NCBI RefSeq assembly: GCF_026213295.1
Contig: NC_079415.1
Coordinates: 30,501,313-30,565,312, forward strand
Length of the DNA stretch: 64,000 nucleotides
Origin: Gadus chalcogrammus
Taxonomy: Eukaryota > Chordata > Actinopteri > Gadiformes > Gadidae
Direction: 5' to 3'
The number at the start of each line of letters is the position of its first letter. Position 1 is the first letter of the stretch. Position numbers and translations under genes: made by a program. Positions 49,251 through 60,627 of the stretch are shown in pieces. The notes under the pieces are model-generated. The model saw only the letters and a program-made list of their open reading frames with translations. It ran no database searches and was not told the DNA's origin.

Positions 49251-49964
49251 GGGTCTCATTTATAACCGTTGCGTACACACAAAACGGGGCTGAAATTGGC
49301 GTACGTGACTTTCCACGCCAAGGTTGTGATCTATAAAAAACCAACTTGACGGGAAAATGTGCGCAGCCCTAAGCAAACTCTGACCCATGCGTACGCATGG
49401 TTTGGAGGAAAAGGAGAATTGGCGACACAGATGGTGTGGTGGTGAACTGAAGTCAGACCAAAGAATTGTAGAGTGAGAAGAACGATTATGTTTTATCATC
49501 GCCCTTCATAAATTTAATTTCAACCCGTATCATGCGTTAAATCCTAATCAGAATAATTTAAATCTACTGCGTTATTTCTCAGGTATTACTCCAGAAACAT
49601 CTCCTTAGAATACAAATAATAAAAAAATCTCTATATTTAATCCCGTCACTCCATAGGCCTATACTGTCCACTGACGGCGCGACTGCATGGAATAAAGCAT
49701 CTGTCCAACATGTGTCAATAACATAATATTTTTATGTGACACTGTAAACACAAAATCAAATGTCATTAAATCCCAAGTGTGGAAAACCAAGCCACACTCC
49801 TCATCACAATCGTTGTCCGTTACTCTTGATGCTTTTCATGACAAATCACGCATTAAAAAGGGGTTATGTTCAAGAACATTTTACGTGGGTGATTACAAAC
49901 TGATTATCCAAGGTGTTCTCGGTCAGTCTTATTACCGTAACCCTATAAATACAGAGGTCTGCGC

Positions 49965-50073
49965 CGTGGTAATGCTGCACTATATGGCACTTCTGGCGGA
50001 CCATGCAAATGGCAGGATTCGGAGGGAGAGGGTATTTAGGGACCATAACACTAGGCTACATAAAAATATGTAA
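49965..50073 (+). pseudogene. HARBI1-like transposase N-terminal stub
   Basis: Encodes MALLADHANGRIRRERVFRD, which fits the start of Harbinger transposases, then stops. The DDE domain is missing. Confidence 0.55.
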
Positions 50074-50316
50074 CTCGATGTCAGACCACTTCTTTTTTAT
50101 TTCTGGGACTGTGCGCTCCGTGCTACTGACAGAGTTCACTGCTGCAGCAACATGTTGCCACTCACTCTGCTTATTGTTGTTGGCGATCCCAATCCCGTGA
50201 CCGCCGAAGAAAACTACCTTTCGGGCCTCCATCTCACCCACAAGTGTCTCCACTTCAACCTCCGTGAAATTTCGCTTTTTTGCTTTTCTCAGTACTTCTG
50301 CCATTGTTTCCGACAA
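50056..50316 (-). CDS. MYB/SANT-like protein of the outer Harbinger element
   Basis: 86-residue frame with KKRNFTEVEVETLV, SEWQHVAAAVNSV and EIKKKWSDI, the helix pattern of a Myb/SANT-like DNA-binding domain (Myb_DNA-bind_5 type). Harbinger elements carry such a second protein, which binds the element ends and helps the transposase into the nucleus. It is shorter than its partner at 51030 because the C-terminal part is missing, so it may be non-functional. Confidence 0.65.
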   Translation of the reverse strand: MSETMAEVLRKAKKRNFTEVEVETLVGEMEARKVVFFGGHGIGIANNNKQSEWQHVAAAVNSVSSTERTVPEIKKKWSDIELHIFM

Positions 50317-50780
50317 GACATAATACTTGCATCTGAGTCTGTTTTATATGCAGATCGAATTCATGAGGTCATTTGCATTGACCATTTATGGTTAAAAAGG
50401 GGCGTATACAGGGCGGAACGTGAAGCTGATTCAGCTGCGCACACTTGTAGGCACTCTGGGCCTCATGTACTAAGGTTGCGTACGCACAAAAACGTGGCGT
50501 ACGTCCTTTTCCACGCTCACGTTCAGATGTACAAAACGTGAAATGACCGTAAAAATGTGCGGTCCCCACGCCAGCTCCAGAGCTGTCGTACGCACGTTTC
50601 TACAGCTATTGTTCCTTTGGCGACACTTAGAGGTGACGCTGGGAAACTGGGAAAAAAGGTGAAAACAATGACTCAGAGTGATTTGCACATCAGAGACACA
50701 CTAATGAACAATTAACACACCTTGCAATTATATGGGTGGCTATAAAAGCATGCGCAATGGATGAAGAAAATTGTTTTAAA

Positions 50781-50930
50781 AATGGCTGCGTTAGCGTTGT
50801 TAGAGGACATCGCAAATGGTCAAATCCGAAGGGCGCTGGAGACGCCGGGGCCGACGGAGGAGACGCCGGGGCCGACGGAGCAATCCGTGCCCTCTCCTTG
50901 CTTGTCTATTCAAAAATAAAAAATTTAAGT
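50781..50930 (+). pseudogene. HARBI1-like start codon region, truncated
   Basis: From the ATG near 50781 the frame reads MAALALLEDIANGQIRRALE, resembling a Harbinger transposase N-terminus, then runs into a duplicated GC-rich 21-bp unit (about 50838-50880) and no DDE domain. Confidence 0.5.
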
Positions 50931-51029
50931 TAATAAACACAAGTCAAAGTCTTTAATATCCTGGCATCTTTACGCACGACTTATGTGTATTGCAAGCAGC
51001 CAATTGTATGACCAGTATAATTACAGCAT

Positions 51030-51440
51030 TTATGACTTCAGCATATTTACCTTGGGGATGATCGGTGTCCCCTTCATGGGCCCCCACCCTCCGGTGAGAG
51101 CCGTGTCACCGATCAAAGCGGCCACTCTCAAATCGAAGGGGGAGAGTTCCCCCACTCCCGTCCCCCCACCTGTTGCGGTCACGCTTCGGCGGTGGGCAGA
51201 AACCCTCCGCTTCACCTCCACCTTGAGGTCTGACCACTTTTTTTTAATTTCAGAGTGTGTGCGCTGCTGAGACCCCACTGCATTGACGGCCTCGCAAACA
51301 CGCTCCCACTCACTTCTCTTTTGTTTTGCATTTATCCCTGTTGACAGGGTACCAAATAACATATGCTTGCGCATTTCAACCTCGTGGAGCAAAATCTCGA
51401 GCTCGGACTCCGTGAAGTTGCGTTTTTTAACTCTGTTCAA
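51030..51440 (-). CDS. MYB/SANT-like protein of the inner Harbinger element
   Basis: 136-residue frame: KKRNFTESELEILLHEVEMR, SEWERVCEAVNAV and EIKKKWSDLKVEVKRR form a Myb/SANT-like domain (about residues 5-80), followed by a glycine- and serine-containing linker. It is intact from ATG to stop and so is the best-preserved transposon gene here. In the family, this protein recruits transposase to the element ends. Without a transposase in cis it could act only in trans. Confidence 0.7.
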   Translation of the reverse strand: MNRVKKRNFTESELEILLHEVEMRKHMLFGTLSTGINAKQKRSEWERVCEAVNAVGSQQRTHSEIKKKWSDLKVEVKRRVSAHRRSVTATGGGTGVGELSPFDLRVAALIGDTALTGGWGPMKGTPIIPKVNMLKS

Positions 51441-51879
51441 TGGTGCCAGGGGATCGGATTAAGAGGTGAATCTCAGGTCCAGAGGCCTATTTAAATGAAA
51501 TTGCATATTTAAATGAGGGCGTGGACAGGGAGGAGTTCGGCACGTCGGCATGTGCGCTCAATTTCACGTTGATTGAGATGTACAAAAGAAACGTGCTTGG
51601 ATCCATGCGTTCGCACACTTTGATACATCTGAATTTATTTGTGCGTAAGACAGTTTCTGGGTTTTGGCGTACGCCAACTTTCAGTATGAAATCCACGCAA
51701 GTCTTAGTACATGAGGCCCTCTGTGATTTATAAAGCAAAGATTGCGTACGGTGTGCGTACGCAGGGTTTTATAAATCAGAATATTTTTTGGCGCACGCAA
51801 TACTTGGCTTTTGGGCGTACGTACACTTTTAGTAGCGATCACACACACAGTTTTATAAATGAGACCCCAGGTCTGCAGG

Positions 51880-52021
51880 TTTTTCACCTAGAGAGGGAGA
51901 CAGCGAATAGAAATAATGCAAACCGATCGATAAATGGTGTAGAAAATATGTCTGCTTGAATTATCAATTAAAAGTCCTGCATTAATTTATGAATTCAGTT
52001 CCTCCCTGAACTACGGGCCGT
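51880..52021 (+). repeat. Tail of the TRIM-cluster spacer repeat fused to TRIM-5
   Basis: Matches 4397-4530 and 14195-14330 up to ctacgggccg, where TRIM coding sequence begins. It replaces the 5' half of TRIM-5. Confidence 0.75.
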
Positions 52022-53132
52022 CCTGTTGTACCTCTAAAGGAGAAGTATGAAGTGAAGACGACCCAGCTGGGGAAGATTTTGTCTGGAGTTCAGCAGATGA
52101 TCCAGGAGAGAAAAATGAAGATTAAGGAGATCAAAGGCACAGTAGAAATTAGGAAGAGAGACGCATACAGAGAGATAGCTGATGGTGTGCAGGTCCTAAC
52201 TGCTCTGATGCGCTACATTGAAAAGTGCCAGGATGATCTCAACCAAATGGTTGAGAGAAGAGAGAAAGAGAAACTGAGAAACTGAAATCCACAGTGAAAC
52301 AAGCTGAAGGCCTCATCAAAGAGCTGGAGCAGGATCTAACCAATCTGACCAATTGTAGCTCAGAACTGACCAATTGTAGCTCAGAACTGAAGCAGCTCTC
52401 ACAGACTAAAGACCACCTCTACTTCCTCCAAACCTTCAAATCCCTGAAGAATCCTACACCCACCAGGGACTGGACGACGGTGGAGGTCCGTCCTCCGTCA
52501 TACGCAGGGACGTTGAGGAGATCCCTGGATCAGAGGAGACACTGAACATCCAGATGAAGAAGCTGCGTGATGCTGAACTGAAGAGCGTCCAGCAGTATGA
52601 AGTAGATGTGACTCTGGATCCTGATACAGCTCATCCCTGTCTCATCCTGTCTGAGGATGGGAAACAAGTACATGATGAAGATGAAGAGAAGGAACTCCCA
52701 GACAACCCTAAGAGATTTACACAGTGTGTATGTGTTCTCACGAGGCAGAGCTTCTCCTCAGGGAGGTTTTACTTTGAGGTCCAAGTTAAAGACAAGACTG
52801 GATGGTGTTTAGGAGTGGCCAGAGAGTCCATCGACAGAAAAGATCAGATCATAGAGACCCCTGAGACGGGTTTATGGACACTTTACCACGACAATGATGG
52901 GTTGGTATTCAGAGATAACCCTGATGTCCGTCTTCCTCTGAGTGCTGAGCTCCAGAAGGTGGGGGTGTTTGTTGATTATGATGAGGGTCTGGTCTCCTTC
53001 TATGATGTGGAAGCCAGGGTTCATATCTACTCTGCTACTGGCTGCACCTTTAGTGAGCCTCTCTATCCATTCCTCTGTCCGTGTGACAACCCTACGCCCC
53101 TGATCATCTCACCTGTCAATCAAATAGACTAG
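52022..53132 (+). pseudogene. TRIM-5: 5'-truncated, frameshifted TRIM copy
   Basis: Begins in the codons for VVPLKEKYEVK at the B-box 2/coiled-coil border; RING and both B-boxes are gone. The coiled coil is split over two frames (52052-52285 and 52294-52545), and a third frame (52554-53132) carries the whole PRY-SPRY without a stop. A 21-22 bp duplication in the coiled coil (accaattgtagctcagaact, near 52348 and 52369) and a small deletion at about 52533 explain part of the disruption. The B30.2 frame of 192 codons is notably clean, ending in the usual ISPVNQID. It cannot be an E3 ligase. Confidence 0.85.
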
Positions 53133-53920
53133 GACCTTTGTTTGATGATAAAATGATCAACCAACCAAAACAACTAATGTGGTTTCCTAAATAAGAATCC
53201 CTACCATGTGAGATCTTAGAAAACTGTATTTATATCATACTGTACCGTTCATTTGACAGGGAGAATTTTATTAAGAGTATAACATAGAACAAAGATAATG
53301 TAAACCATTATAAATGATGCAATAACTTACTGTGGTTCAATGTCTGTTTTCTCCTGGATGATTATGACATGTTTATTGATGGTTTCAAGGTTGCAGTCAA
53401 GAAAAATGTTGAAATTGTGAAATCTTCATTTTGATCAAATAATGGATTTATTTTTAAGGAAACAATTCAAGGAGTTAATTTTCATAGTTACACTTCTCAG
53501 ATTTAAATACAAATGTACAAAAGTGGAATGGGGACATTTTCTGTGAAATATTTACATTCTCAGTAAACTATATATTCCGGTTCTACTAGGAATGTAGCTA
53601 CATTCTCAGTACAGTATATAGAATATATAAAGTATCTGTACAATATGTATTTAGTGGAATAGGTACATTATCTGTACAATATATATTCAGTGGAATAAGT
53701 ACATTCTCTGTACAATATGTATTCAATTGAATAGGTACATTCTTTGCACAATATATTTTTAGTGGAATAGGTACATTCTCTGTAAAATATGTATGCAGCG
53801 GAATAGGTACATTCTCAGTATAATGGTTTAATGTGGTTGAGGCATCCTCACCTGGCCGGCTCAGACTGATTGGACTCTGGGTCAGGGTGAGGCTGCACAC
53901 CTGTTGTCCATTGAGTATTC
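53133..53920 (+). other. TRIM-5 3' flank with 36-bp minisatellite
   Basis: Degenerate 36-bp units span about 53540-53825, about eight copies, followed by the conserved tail at 53830-53915. Confidence 0.7.
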
Positions 53921-54480
53921 AGTTTTATTATTATTCTAGTTTTATTTTGCACAGATGCAAAATAAAACATTTTGACCTCCAAATAAGAAGGTGTTGGTTT
54001 TCATTTCAGGGGAGAGGATGAGAGCATAGCAGGTGTTGAGTGCCTCTTTTTTTTTTTTTTACACATTGTGGTACCAATTACTTACTCAAATATTTAATTT
54101 TATATCTATTAATTTTATTCTGTAATGGGAGTCAATGCGATTCCCGTGAATCGATCCTTTTTTACCTTTAACCATTATTCAAACATTTAACAAATCATCA
54201 CATTTTGATCTTTATGCATATTGAAACAGATTTTCGATATTTTTCACACTTTTCCACAGTTTTAGTTTTGTTCCCACTTTGTATATTTCCCGTCGTCTCA
54301 TTGACCTCTGTTGAGCCCTTTAGAGCGTGTGACGCAGCAGGTACCTTGAATTAGGCCCCAGTACCAATGGTGCCTTTTTACGGCACTTTACCCTGTAATA
54401 AAACCATGTAATTCAGTTGTACACAAAAAAGTAAAACTTTCCTCATTGTTATTTATTTAGCACATTTTACACAGCACACA
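53921..54480. other. No gene seen
   Basis: AT-rich DNA with a 13-base T run near 54048. No coding signal and no match elsewhere in the window. Confidence 0.5.
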
Positions 54481-54489
54481 ACATAAATA

Positions 54490-54665
54490 ATATGGATAGC
54501 ATTGCAGACATGCTGGTGATGCTCGACCCCAGCGCTGCCTTCGACACAGTGGACCACAGCATTCTTCTTCCTCATCTCGAACACGATGTTGTCATCAAAG
54601 GTTCTGCTCCTCGCTGGATTAGATCTTATCTCACAAATTATAACACATTTTTTTCCCTGGTGAAG
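54490..54665 (+). mobile_element. LINE reverse-transcriptase fragment
   Basis: Encodes LDPSAAFDTVDHSILL...APRWIRSYLTN, the conserved palm block of L2/CR1/Rex1-like retrotransposons. Nothing else of the element remains. It need not come from the same copy as the fragments at 24842 or 28733. Confidence 0.75.
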
Positions 54666-54719
54666 AATCAGCATCAAAGGGGTCATCACTATTATACCTG
54701 TTAAGCCCTTTGTAACTGT

Positions 54720-55478
54720 GATTAAGGGCTATAGGCCTACAAACAAAATCAAATTGAGTTTGTGAACATGAGCCAACATGACTTTGACTTGAATAAGGGA
54801 AGCCTCAGCCACACCAATGGGTATGTTCGACTATAATTCCCGTTGTTGTGTTCATATAATGTTTTACTAGGCCCCATCGTCACGTCAGAAGATGCAACAC
54901 CATGGCTGCGCTGCACACGGCTCTGTTTTTAGAGCCAGTTTTGTTGAGTTTCATCTGGACGCCTGTGTGCCAGGACCGGGGGCTGTGGCGCGTTGCGTGC
55001 GTTCGGTCCATGACCCTTTCTCCCCCAGACCTACCAGATCAACAGATGTCCTCACCACCACTGCCCTTCCACACCTTCCCCAGTCAACCCTTTTTTCATA
55101 TAATATGCTTGAAGTACGCTGCCTGTCGGCGGATGTATTTGCAAATGAGAGCCTTTGTTTGAATTAAGGAAAATGGACAATAGATGTAAATACGTCACAC
55201 ATCCAAGAAGGACCGCAGGGCTCTGCTGGTGGTGAGTAGGCTGTCATCTTCAAACTGGAGGCACAACGTTAATCAGATCTCCGGCACCTCTGTAATCGCG
55301 ACCTCCTCATTGGATGAATTCCACAGATTATAATAATATGATGTAAGTTATAGTTAGTTATCCATAGTAAATTATCCATTATTCTCTCTTTGATCTGATT
55401 ATTCGATTTATACAGGGGGTTGTGTAGAGGCTAGCATCAGCCATTGTCGGTCACTGAGGATTTTGTTTCTACAGAACC
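54720..55478 (+). other. Upstream region of the lectin gene
   Basis: No TRIM-duplicon or transposon match. An in-frame signal was not found here. A moderately GC-rich stretch around 54880-55060 has open frames without recognisable domains. The lectin promoter probably lies between here and 55478. Confidence 0.4.
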
Positions 55479-58400
55479 ATGGGGTCCAGTCGTCTCATCT
55501 GCAGTTTCATCGGTAAGTATTCCACTCATCACTGCTCTATTTATCATCGAGTCCGTTTTATTGAATTAAGTTCAATTAACCAGCCACATAATGGAAACGT
55601 ATGTTTGACAGTTAAATATTTTGGGATTTGGGGTATCTGTGATATCTCAAATAATGAAGAATAACAGCAGTAACATTTACATCTAAATTATTATGTGCTA
55701 ATGCAAGATGAGACAAGGCAGTACCCTCTCTGTCGTCATTTTACGATAGGTAGTATTGGTATTCTTCCTTTAAATAGTAATATTAGATTGTTACAATAGT
55801 TGTCTTTGTTCAGTTATTTAGTAAGTTATTTATTAGTAATATACAGCAGCATTAGCATTTCCTCGTAGATTGCTTTCCAATCAGAGAACACCCTGTCCTG
55901 GTTTTATCCCTGATGTACCGATCATGTATTGTCTCACCAGGTGTTCTCATCCACCCGCGGGAGTCACCTGGATGTTCAGGTATTTACATGTGGGGCTGAA
56001 GCAAGTTATCCAAACATACCAGTATTTTCATGTGTTTTTGAAGAGTGAAACGCAACTTGACTAAACTCTGCTGTGTGGTTTCACTCGCTCTAAAAGCTGC
56101 ATCCAGCATTGACGTGCCGCTGAGGGGCTCGGCCGTTCAGTCTTCCACCTTCTTGAGCAGGAGCGCTGAATGGGCCATCGATGAGAGCTGCAGCCCTCTT
56201 GGGGAGCACAGCTGCACTCACACCCATCAGACGGACAATCCGTGGTGGAGGCTCCAGCTGGACGGTGTGCACAGGGTGTCGGTGATCGAGATCACTAATC
56301 GGAACGAATATCGGAACAGGCTCGACGGCGTGGAAATACACATTGGCAATTCACTGGTGAACAACGGCAACGACAACCCGAGGTGAGTCACTATGCAACT
56401 TCCGACTAGGCTTTAATCCCCTGGAAACACTTTGTGATCCTTTTTAACTAGCCTGATGTCATTTAAAACCGTTTTCTCTAAACAGCAGCCCTATTTTAGT
56501 TGCAGTGATAAAGTGTGGTTGATTACTACGTTGACGATGATACAAGACATATAACTACGTAAAAATATATATGAATGAACGAGTTTGGTTTCTGTATTCT
56601 GAGGCCTACCTTCACCGGGCGACTGTATCATCTCTCTTGCTCTCTCTCCCTCAGGTGTGCCATCATCCACGATGTCCCCGACGGCTTGACTCAGACTGTC
56701 CATTGCTGGGGAATGGAAGTGTTACGTATTTTAAGAATCTAAGCTACCCACACATAGACTCAATGAAGACCAAACATATTAGCCGTAAATACCATACATA
56801 GCCACAAGGGGAGCCTTACTGAAGGCTGCAATAGATACTTTATCCACAGAGGGCAGCACCACAGACCAAGCGAGGAAAACCGAGGATTACGTCCCACCGG
56901 TTTTCTCCAAGTCTTCCGGTCCTCCGAGTCCATAAGAAAGCCTCCACATCTTGGAGACAGGTAGAACTCTCCAGGCAGCGCTAGGATACCGGTGGGTTAG
57001 TGTCTTGGACCAGCTAGGAGAACACTCTCGCACGTGCTAAGGCACATCTTCAATCTCTCTTAACTTCAGAGCATCAGTTTACCATACCGAAAATACTTTA
57101 TACAAATAAAGTATCTTTAAAGCTATTCCTTTGGATTCGACCCCTCTTTCCTTGAAGAACATGATAATTGGTTGACCCCGACGTTCGTGGAAAGTCCGGA
57201 CCGAGACTGGCGACCGCGAGGCCGTTCGGAGAGCAGTACAAGCTACTTACAGGCGCCACAACAAAGGTAAACAGAACCTGTTGTCAATGACTAAACTCTG
57301 TATAGTTAGATTAGTAACATTAGGTGAATAGCTTGTACTGCATCCGTCAGGCTGCGGGGACGTGTAATCTCGGACTGGTTTAAATTCATACAGCCGGTTA
57401 CAAACGGCCTAGAATAAGCTAACAGATTGAAATTAAATAACGAGCTCACGAAGTATAAGGGCTAGGAGTGTGTTTTATATGGGTTTGTAGATAGACTGTG
57501 TCCAATCCTGATTAGATCTAAATGTTCGTACCAACGTGGGAGACGTATTACCTGTGGTTATGTGTTATTTATTTGGTGAAGCGCCGAAGTTAAACCGGGG
57601 CACCATAAGGTATATTTATTACCGACCATAAACTTCTGAACTCTTACGGCGGGGTGAGGAAAGGTCAGGTTTTTAACGTTAACCTAGCTTAGTTGCATAT
57701 TAAACCGGAAGCTTGGCCGTAGTTAGCCAAGGAATTCAAATCGAATTGATTCCTCACAGCCCGGTTCATGTAACATCTAAATGTGCAATTTTGGTTAGTA
57801 TAGAACGCAGCCGTAGAGGTGGACTTACGCAGGAATAACCCATCTGCTATCAAGCGCCTCGCTAACTGTTACGTATTTTAAGAATCTAAGCTACCCACAC
57901 ATAGACTCAATGAAGACCAAACATATTAGCCGTAAATACCATACATAGCCACAAGGGGAGCCTTACTGAAGGCTGCAATAGATACTTTATCCACAGAGGG
58001 CAGCACCACAGACCAAGCGAGGAAAACCGAGGATTACGTCCCACCGGTTTTCTCCAAGTCTTCCGGTCCTCCGAGTCCATAAGAAAGCCTCCACATCTTG
58101 GAGACAGGTAGAACTCTCCAGGCAGCGCTAGGATACCGGTGGGTTAGTGTCTTGGACCAGCTAGGAGAACACTCTCGCACGTGCTAAGGCACATCTTCAA
58201 TCTCTCTTAACTTCAGAGCATCAGTTTACCATACCGAAAATACTTTATACAAATAAAGTATCTTTAAAGCTATTCCTTTGGATTCGACCCCTCTTTCCTT
58301 GAAGAACATGATAGAAGGAATGTATGTCAACTTCTACAAGCCCATCAACTACACATACTTGACGTTGTGTGAGGTCAAAGTGTACGGAGGTAGGAACCCA

Positions 58401-60627
58401 TTCTATCAATCCATGGCATCATTGGTGTGGGGATGGGTGTATAAGTGCACCTGTGGGTTAGGGTAACACGGTTTCCGGTTATACCCGTGCGGTGTGCGAA
58501 CTCATCCCTGTTTAATATTAGGCAAAGCGACTGTACGGCGACTGTCATTGGGAGGCGTTTTGGCAAATTAAAATGTAGCCTATTGCTTACATCATCAACT
58601 TGTGTTCATGCTAAACATGATTTTTATTGCATTAGAAATATGTAACATACATATTATATATATATAACATGCATAGTATATCGTAACAATATTATGTTTG
58701 TTTTGAAAAGGAGTTACAAAGTTGAGTGTGTATGGGTCGTCGTGTGGGAAAGATGATAGCCAATCGGGAGCCATGATGGCTGCTAATCAGTAGCCACTGC
58801 AGACGAAGCAGAAGTGTACGCTGTCTGTTTTCACATGAATGGTCGAAGAAACCTCATAGCCCTTCACATCAGTGGGAGTTCAAGTGTGCTGAGATTTGAC
58901 TGTGGCCGACCCTTTTTGTTTGGAGAAAAATTAATGTGGAGTCAACTGTCTGAAGATTTAGTTTTGCCGTAGGCCTACATAAAGTGTTTCTAAACGTCCC
59001 ACACAAGGGATTAATTTAGTGTCGCTATGACGCTTTTTAACATTTGTGTCTACCAAAGGCCTTAAAGGAGTGATATCATGCTTTTTCGACTTTTTCCCTT
59101 TGATTTAGATTGTTATATGTATGTACTGTATGCATGTTTTATGTCTGCTAAACTAGAAAAACGAGCCAGGGGGAGTATTCTTGCCCACCGAGAGAGACGC
59201 TGAAATCGGTTTTTCAGAAATGAAACAGTGTGAGAATAGTATGGGGTATTTCTAACATACATGCAAGTAACCCTATTCTAGTTGTACCCCCAAATGCAAT
59301 TATTAACCCCAAAAAAGCATAATATGGGATCTTTAGTAGAATATTAGGGAGGGATTAGGTGTTTCTTTCTCAAAGTTGCCTTAATGTACACTTACAGGGC
59401 TAAGAGTGTAAATCCCTCACCCCAACGCTGTCTTTTGGTTCCCTAGAGTTGGCCCCCCCTCCCCCCTCCATCAGCACTCCGGGGCTGGGGATGGACGTCA
59501 CCCTGGTGGGGAAGCGGCTGTGCTGGTCAGACGCCCTGTTCTACTGCAGAGACTATCACTGGGACCTGCTGACTCTCAGGGGCCCGGTGGAGCAGAAGAT
59601 AGTTGACCACCTGGTGGCTCGCGCCCCCTTCCCACTAACCAGCCATCTCTGGGTGGGGCTGCGCAGGTACTGGCCAGGCCTTACGGCTCAGTTATGGTTC
59701 CAAGTTAACGCAACGCAAGGGGGTTTACGGACCAATTACATCCTTGCGGACCCTCCCTGCGTCCACCGCGAGGACCGGACGTGCGCCTCCCAAAAATGTT
59801 AACCTCGCATCGAGGCGACGCAGCAGCAAGGGCTGTGATTGGTCCGCTCACTAAAACCCGACGCAGAACCGAAAGAGGTTCACGACCGCGTCGAAGCATC
59901 TGCGTGGTCGTTATGTTGCGTCGAAATGGAACCATAACTGAGCCTAAAGTGTCTTTGAAGCAAAAAAGTCTGTCGTTATGATCATCTGTCTGTCCATCCG
60001 ATCACTTAGGCTTCTATTAATTTACATGAAAATAAGCAAAGCTCAATTGCTTTAAAGGTAACACTTTAACCCTTTCCATGTCTGTAGGTCTATTCAAGGA
60101 AGCTCTTGGTTCTGGATGTCCGGTGACCCAATGGACTTCACCCAGTGGGACGAGGCCTCACAGGAGTCCAGCCCCAGTGGGGGCATTTCCAGCTCGGAAC
60201 GTTCCACATGGAGGCAACGCTTTTGTGGGGAACATCTTAACTTCATCTGTTTCACAGGTTGGTGTCTAGTCTATATAGCCAAAACCAGGACAGTTCTTAC
60301 AATCTGCAGGCATGCCCCAACTTCTGTGACATACACACCAGTGTGACATACAACTCTCAAAGAAGATCCTATTTTTCAGTTAACTTCTTTGAATGTCTGA
60401 CATGATTCATAGTTTGAAACAGTAACAGGTTGAAGCTTCCTTTTTGGGAAAATCTCTCCAGAACTAAGCTCCACCTAGAAGTATGAATGAGGAGTGAAAT
60501 GAGCTCTATGTCTTTTACACAACCTTTATTAACCTTCTTGTATCTGTCGTTCGCAGGTCCGACAGAAGGAGGGAAGAAGGTGCGCTTCTATAGTACGACA
60601 AGGGTGAAACCAACCTGTAAAAACTAG
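55479..60627 (+). CDS. Fucolectin-domain plus C-type-lectin-domain protein, split by an LTR element
   Basis: Exons: 55479-55512, an optional 39-nt exon 55941-55979, 56097-56382, 56655-56719 joined after the insertion to 58318-58389, 59447-59666, 60088-60257 and 60557-60627. All junctions are GT-AG and phases agree, giving 319 codons including TAG when the LTR element is removed. A short hydrophobic N-terminus (LICSFIGVLI) suits a signal peptide. Exons 3-4 encode a fucolectin/F5-8 type C-like domain (CTHTHQTDNPWWRLQL, NSLVNNGNDNPR, LCEVKVYG). Exons 5-6 encode a C-type lectin-like domain (WSDALFYCR, LWVGLRR, FDFTQW-type and FCGEHLNFICF). Likely a secreted sugar-binding protein. The insertion places a stop nine codons after the break, so this allele should be null or truncated. 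Confidence 0.8.
56720..58313. mobile_element. Young non-autonomous LTR retrotransposon inside a coding exon
   Basis: Two direct repeats of 447 bp (56720-57166 and 57867-58313) show no difference by eye and flank a 700-bp interior. The 4-bp duplication gaag lies at 56716-56719 and 58314-58317. Each LTR has an AATAAA signal. The interior starts attggttgaccccgacg, a plausible primer-binding site, and shows no gag or pol reading frame, so the element depends on proteins supplied in trans. Identical LTRs imply a recent insertion. Confidence 0.9.
59063..59335. mobile_element. MITE in the lectin intron (273 bp)
   Basis: Starts taaaggagtgatatcatgc and ends gcataatatgggatcttta, approximate inverted repeats of about 24 bp, 273 bp in all. 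No coding capacity. It lies in the intron between the fucolectin and C-type lectin exons. Confidence 0.6.
59685..59944. mobile_element. MITE with GGCTCAGTTATGGTTCC termini (260 bp)
   Basis: Starts ggctcagttatggttcca and ends with the inverse tggaaccataactgagcc, 18 bp perfect. GC- and CpG-rich interior. It sits 18 bp after the donor of the first C-type lectin exon. Widespread element type in teleosts. Confidence 0.8.

Larger units (their letters stand above)
50458..51719. mobile_element. Inner Harbinger-type element, nested
   Basis: Starts gggcctcatgtactaag and ends cttagtacatgaggccc, perfect inverse repeats. The 3-bp target duplication tct lies at 50455-50457 and 51720-51722, as expected for Harbinger. 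It contains a MYB/SANT-like frame (51030-51440, minus) and a transposase start (about 50781-50900, plus) with the rest deleted. Confidence 0.85.
49251..51867. mobile_element. Outer PIF/Harbinger-type element
   Basis: Starts gggtctcatttataa and ends with its inverse, ttataaatgagaccc. Subterminal cgtacgc-type motifs occur at both ends. It carries a MYB/SANT-like frame (50056-50316, minus) and a stub of a HARBI1-like transposase N-terminus (about 49965-50073, plus). A second Harbinger element is nested inside at 50458-51719. A 3-bp target duplication is not clear (caa against cag). Non-autonomous. Confidence 0.7.

Noticed and set aside
50152..50541. 129-codon plus-strand frame over the outer Harbinger element
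   Set aside because: It runs across the boundary of the nested element and opposite the MYB-like frame, with no domain.
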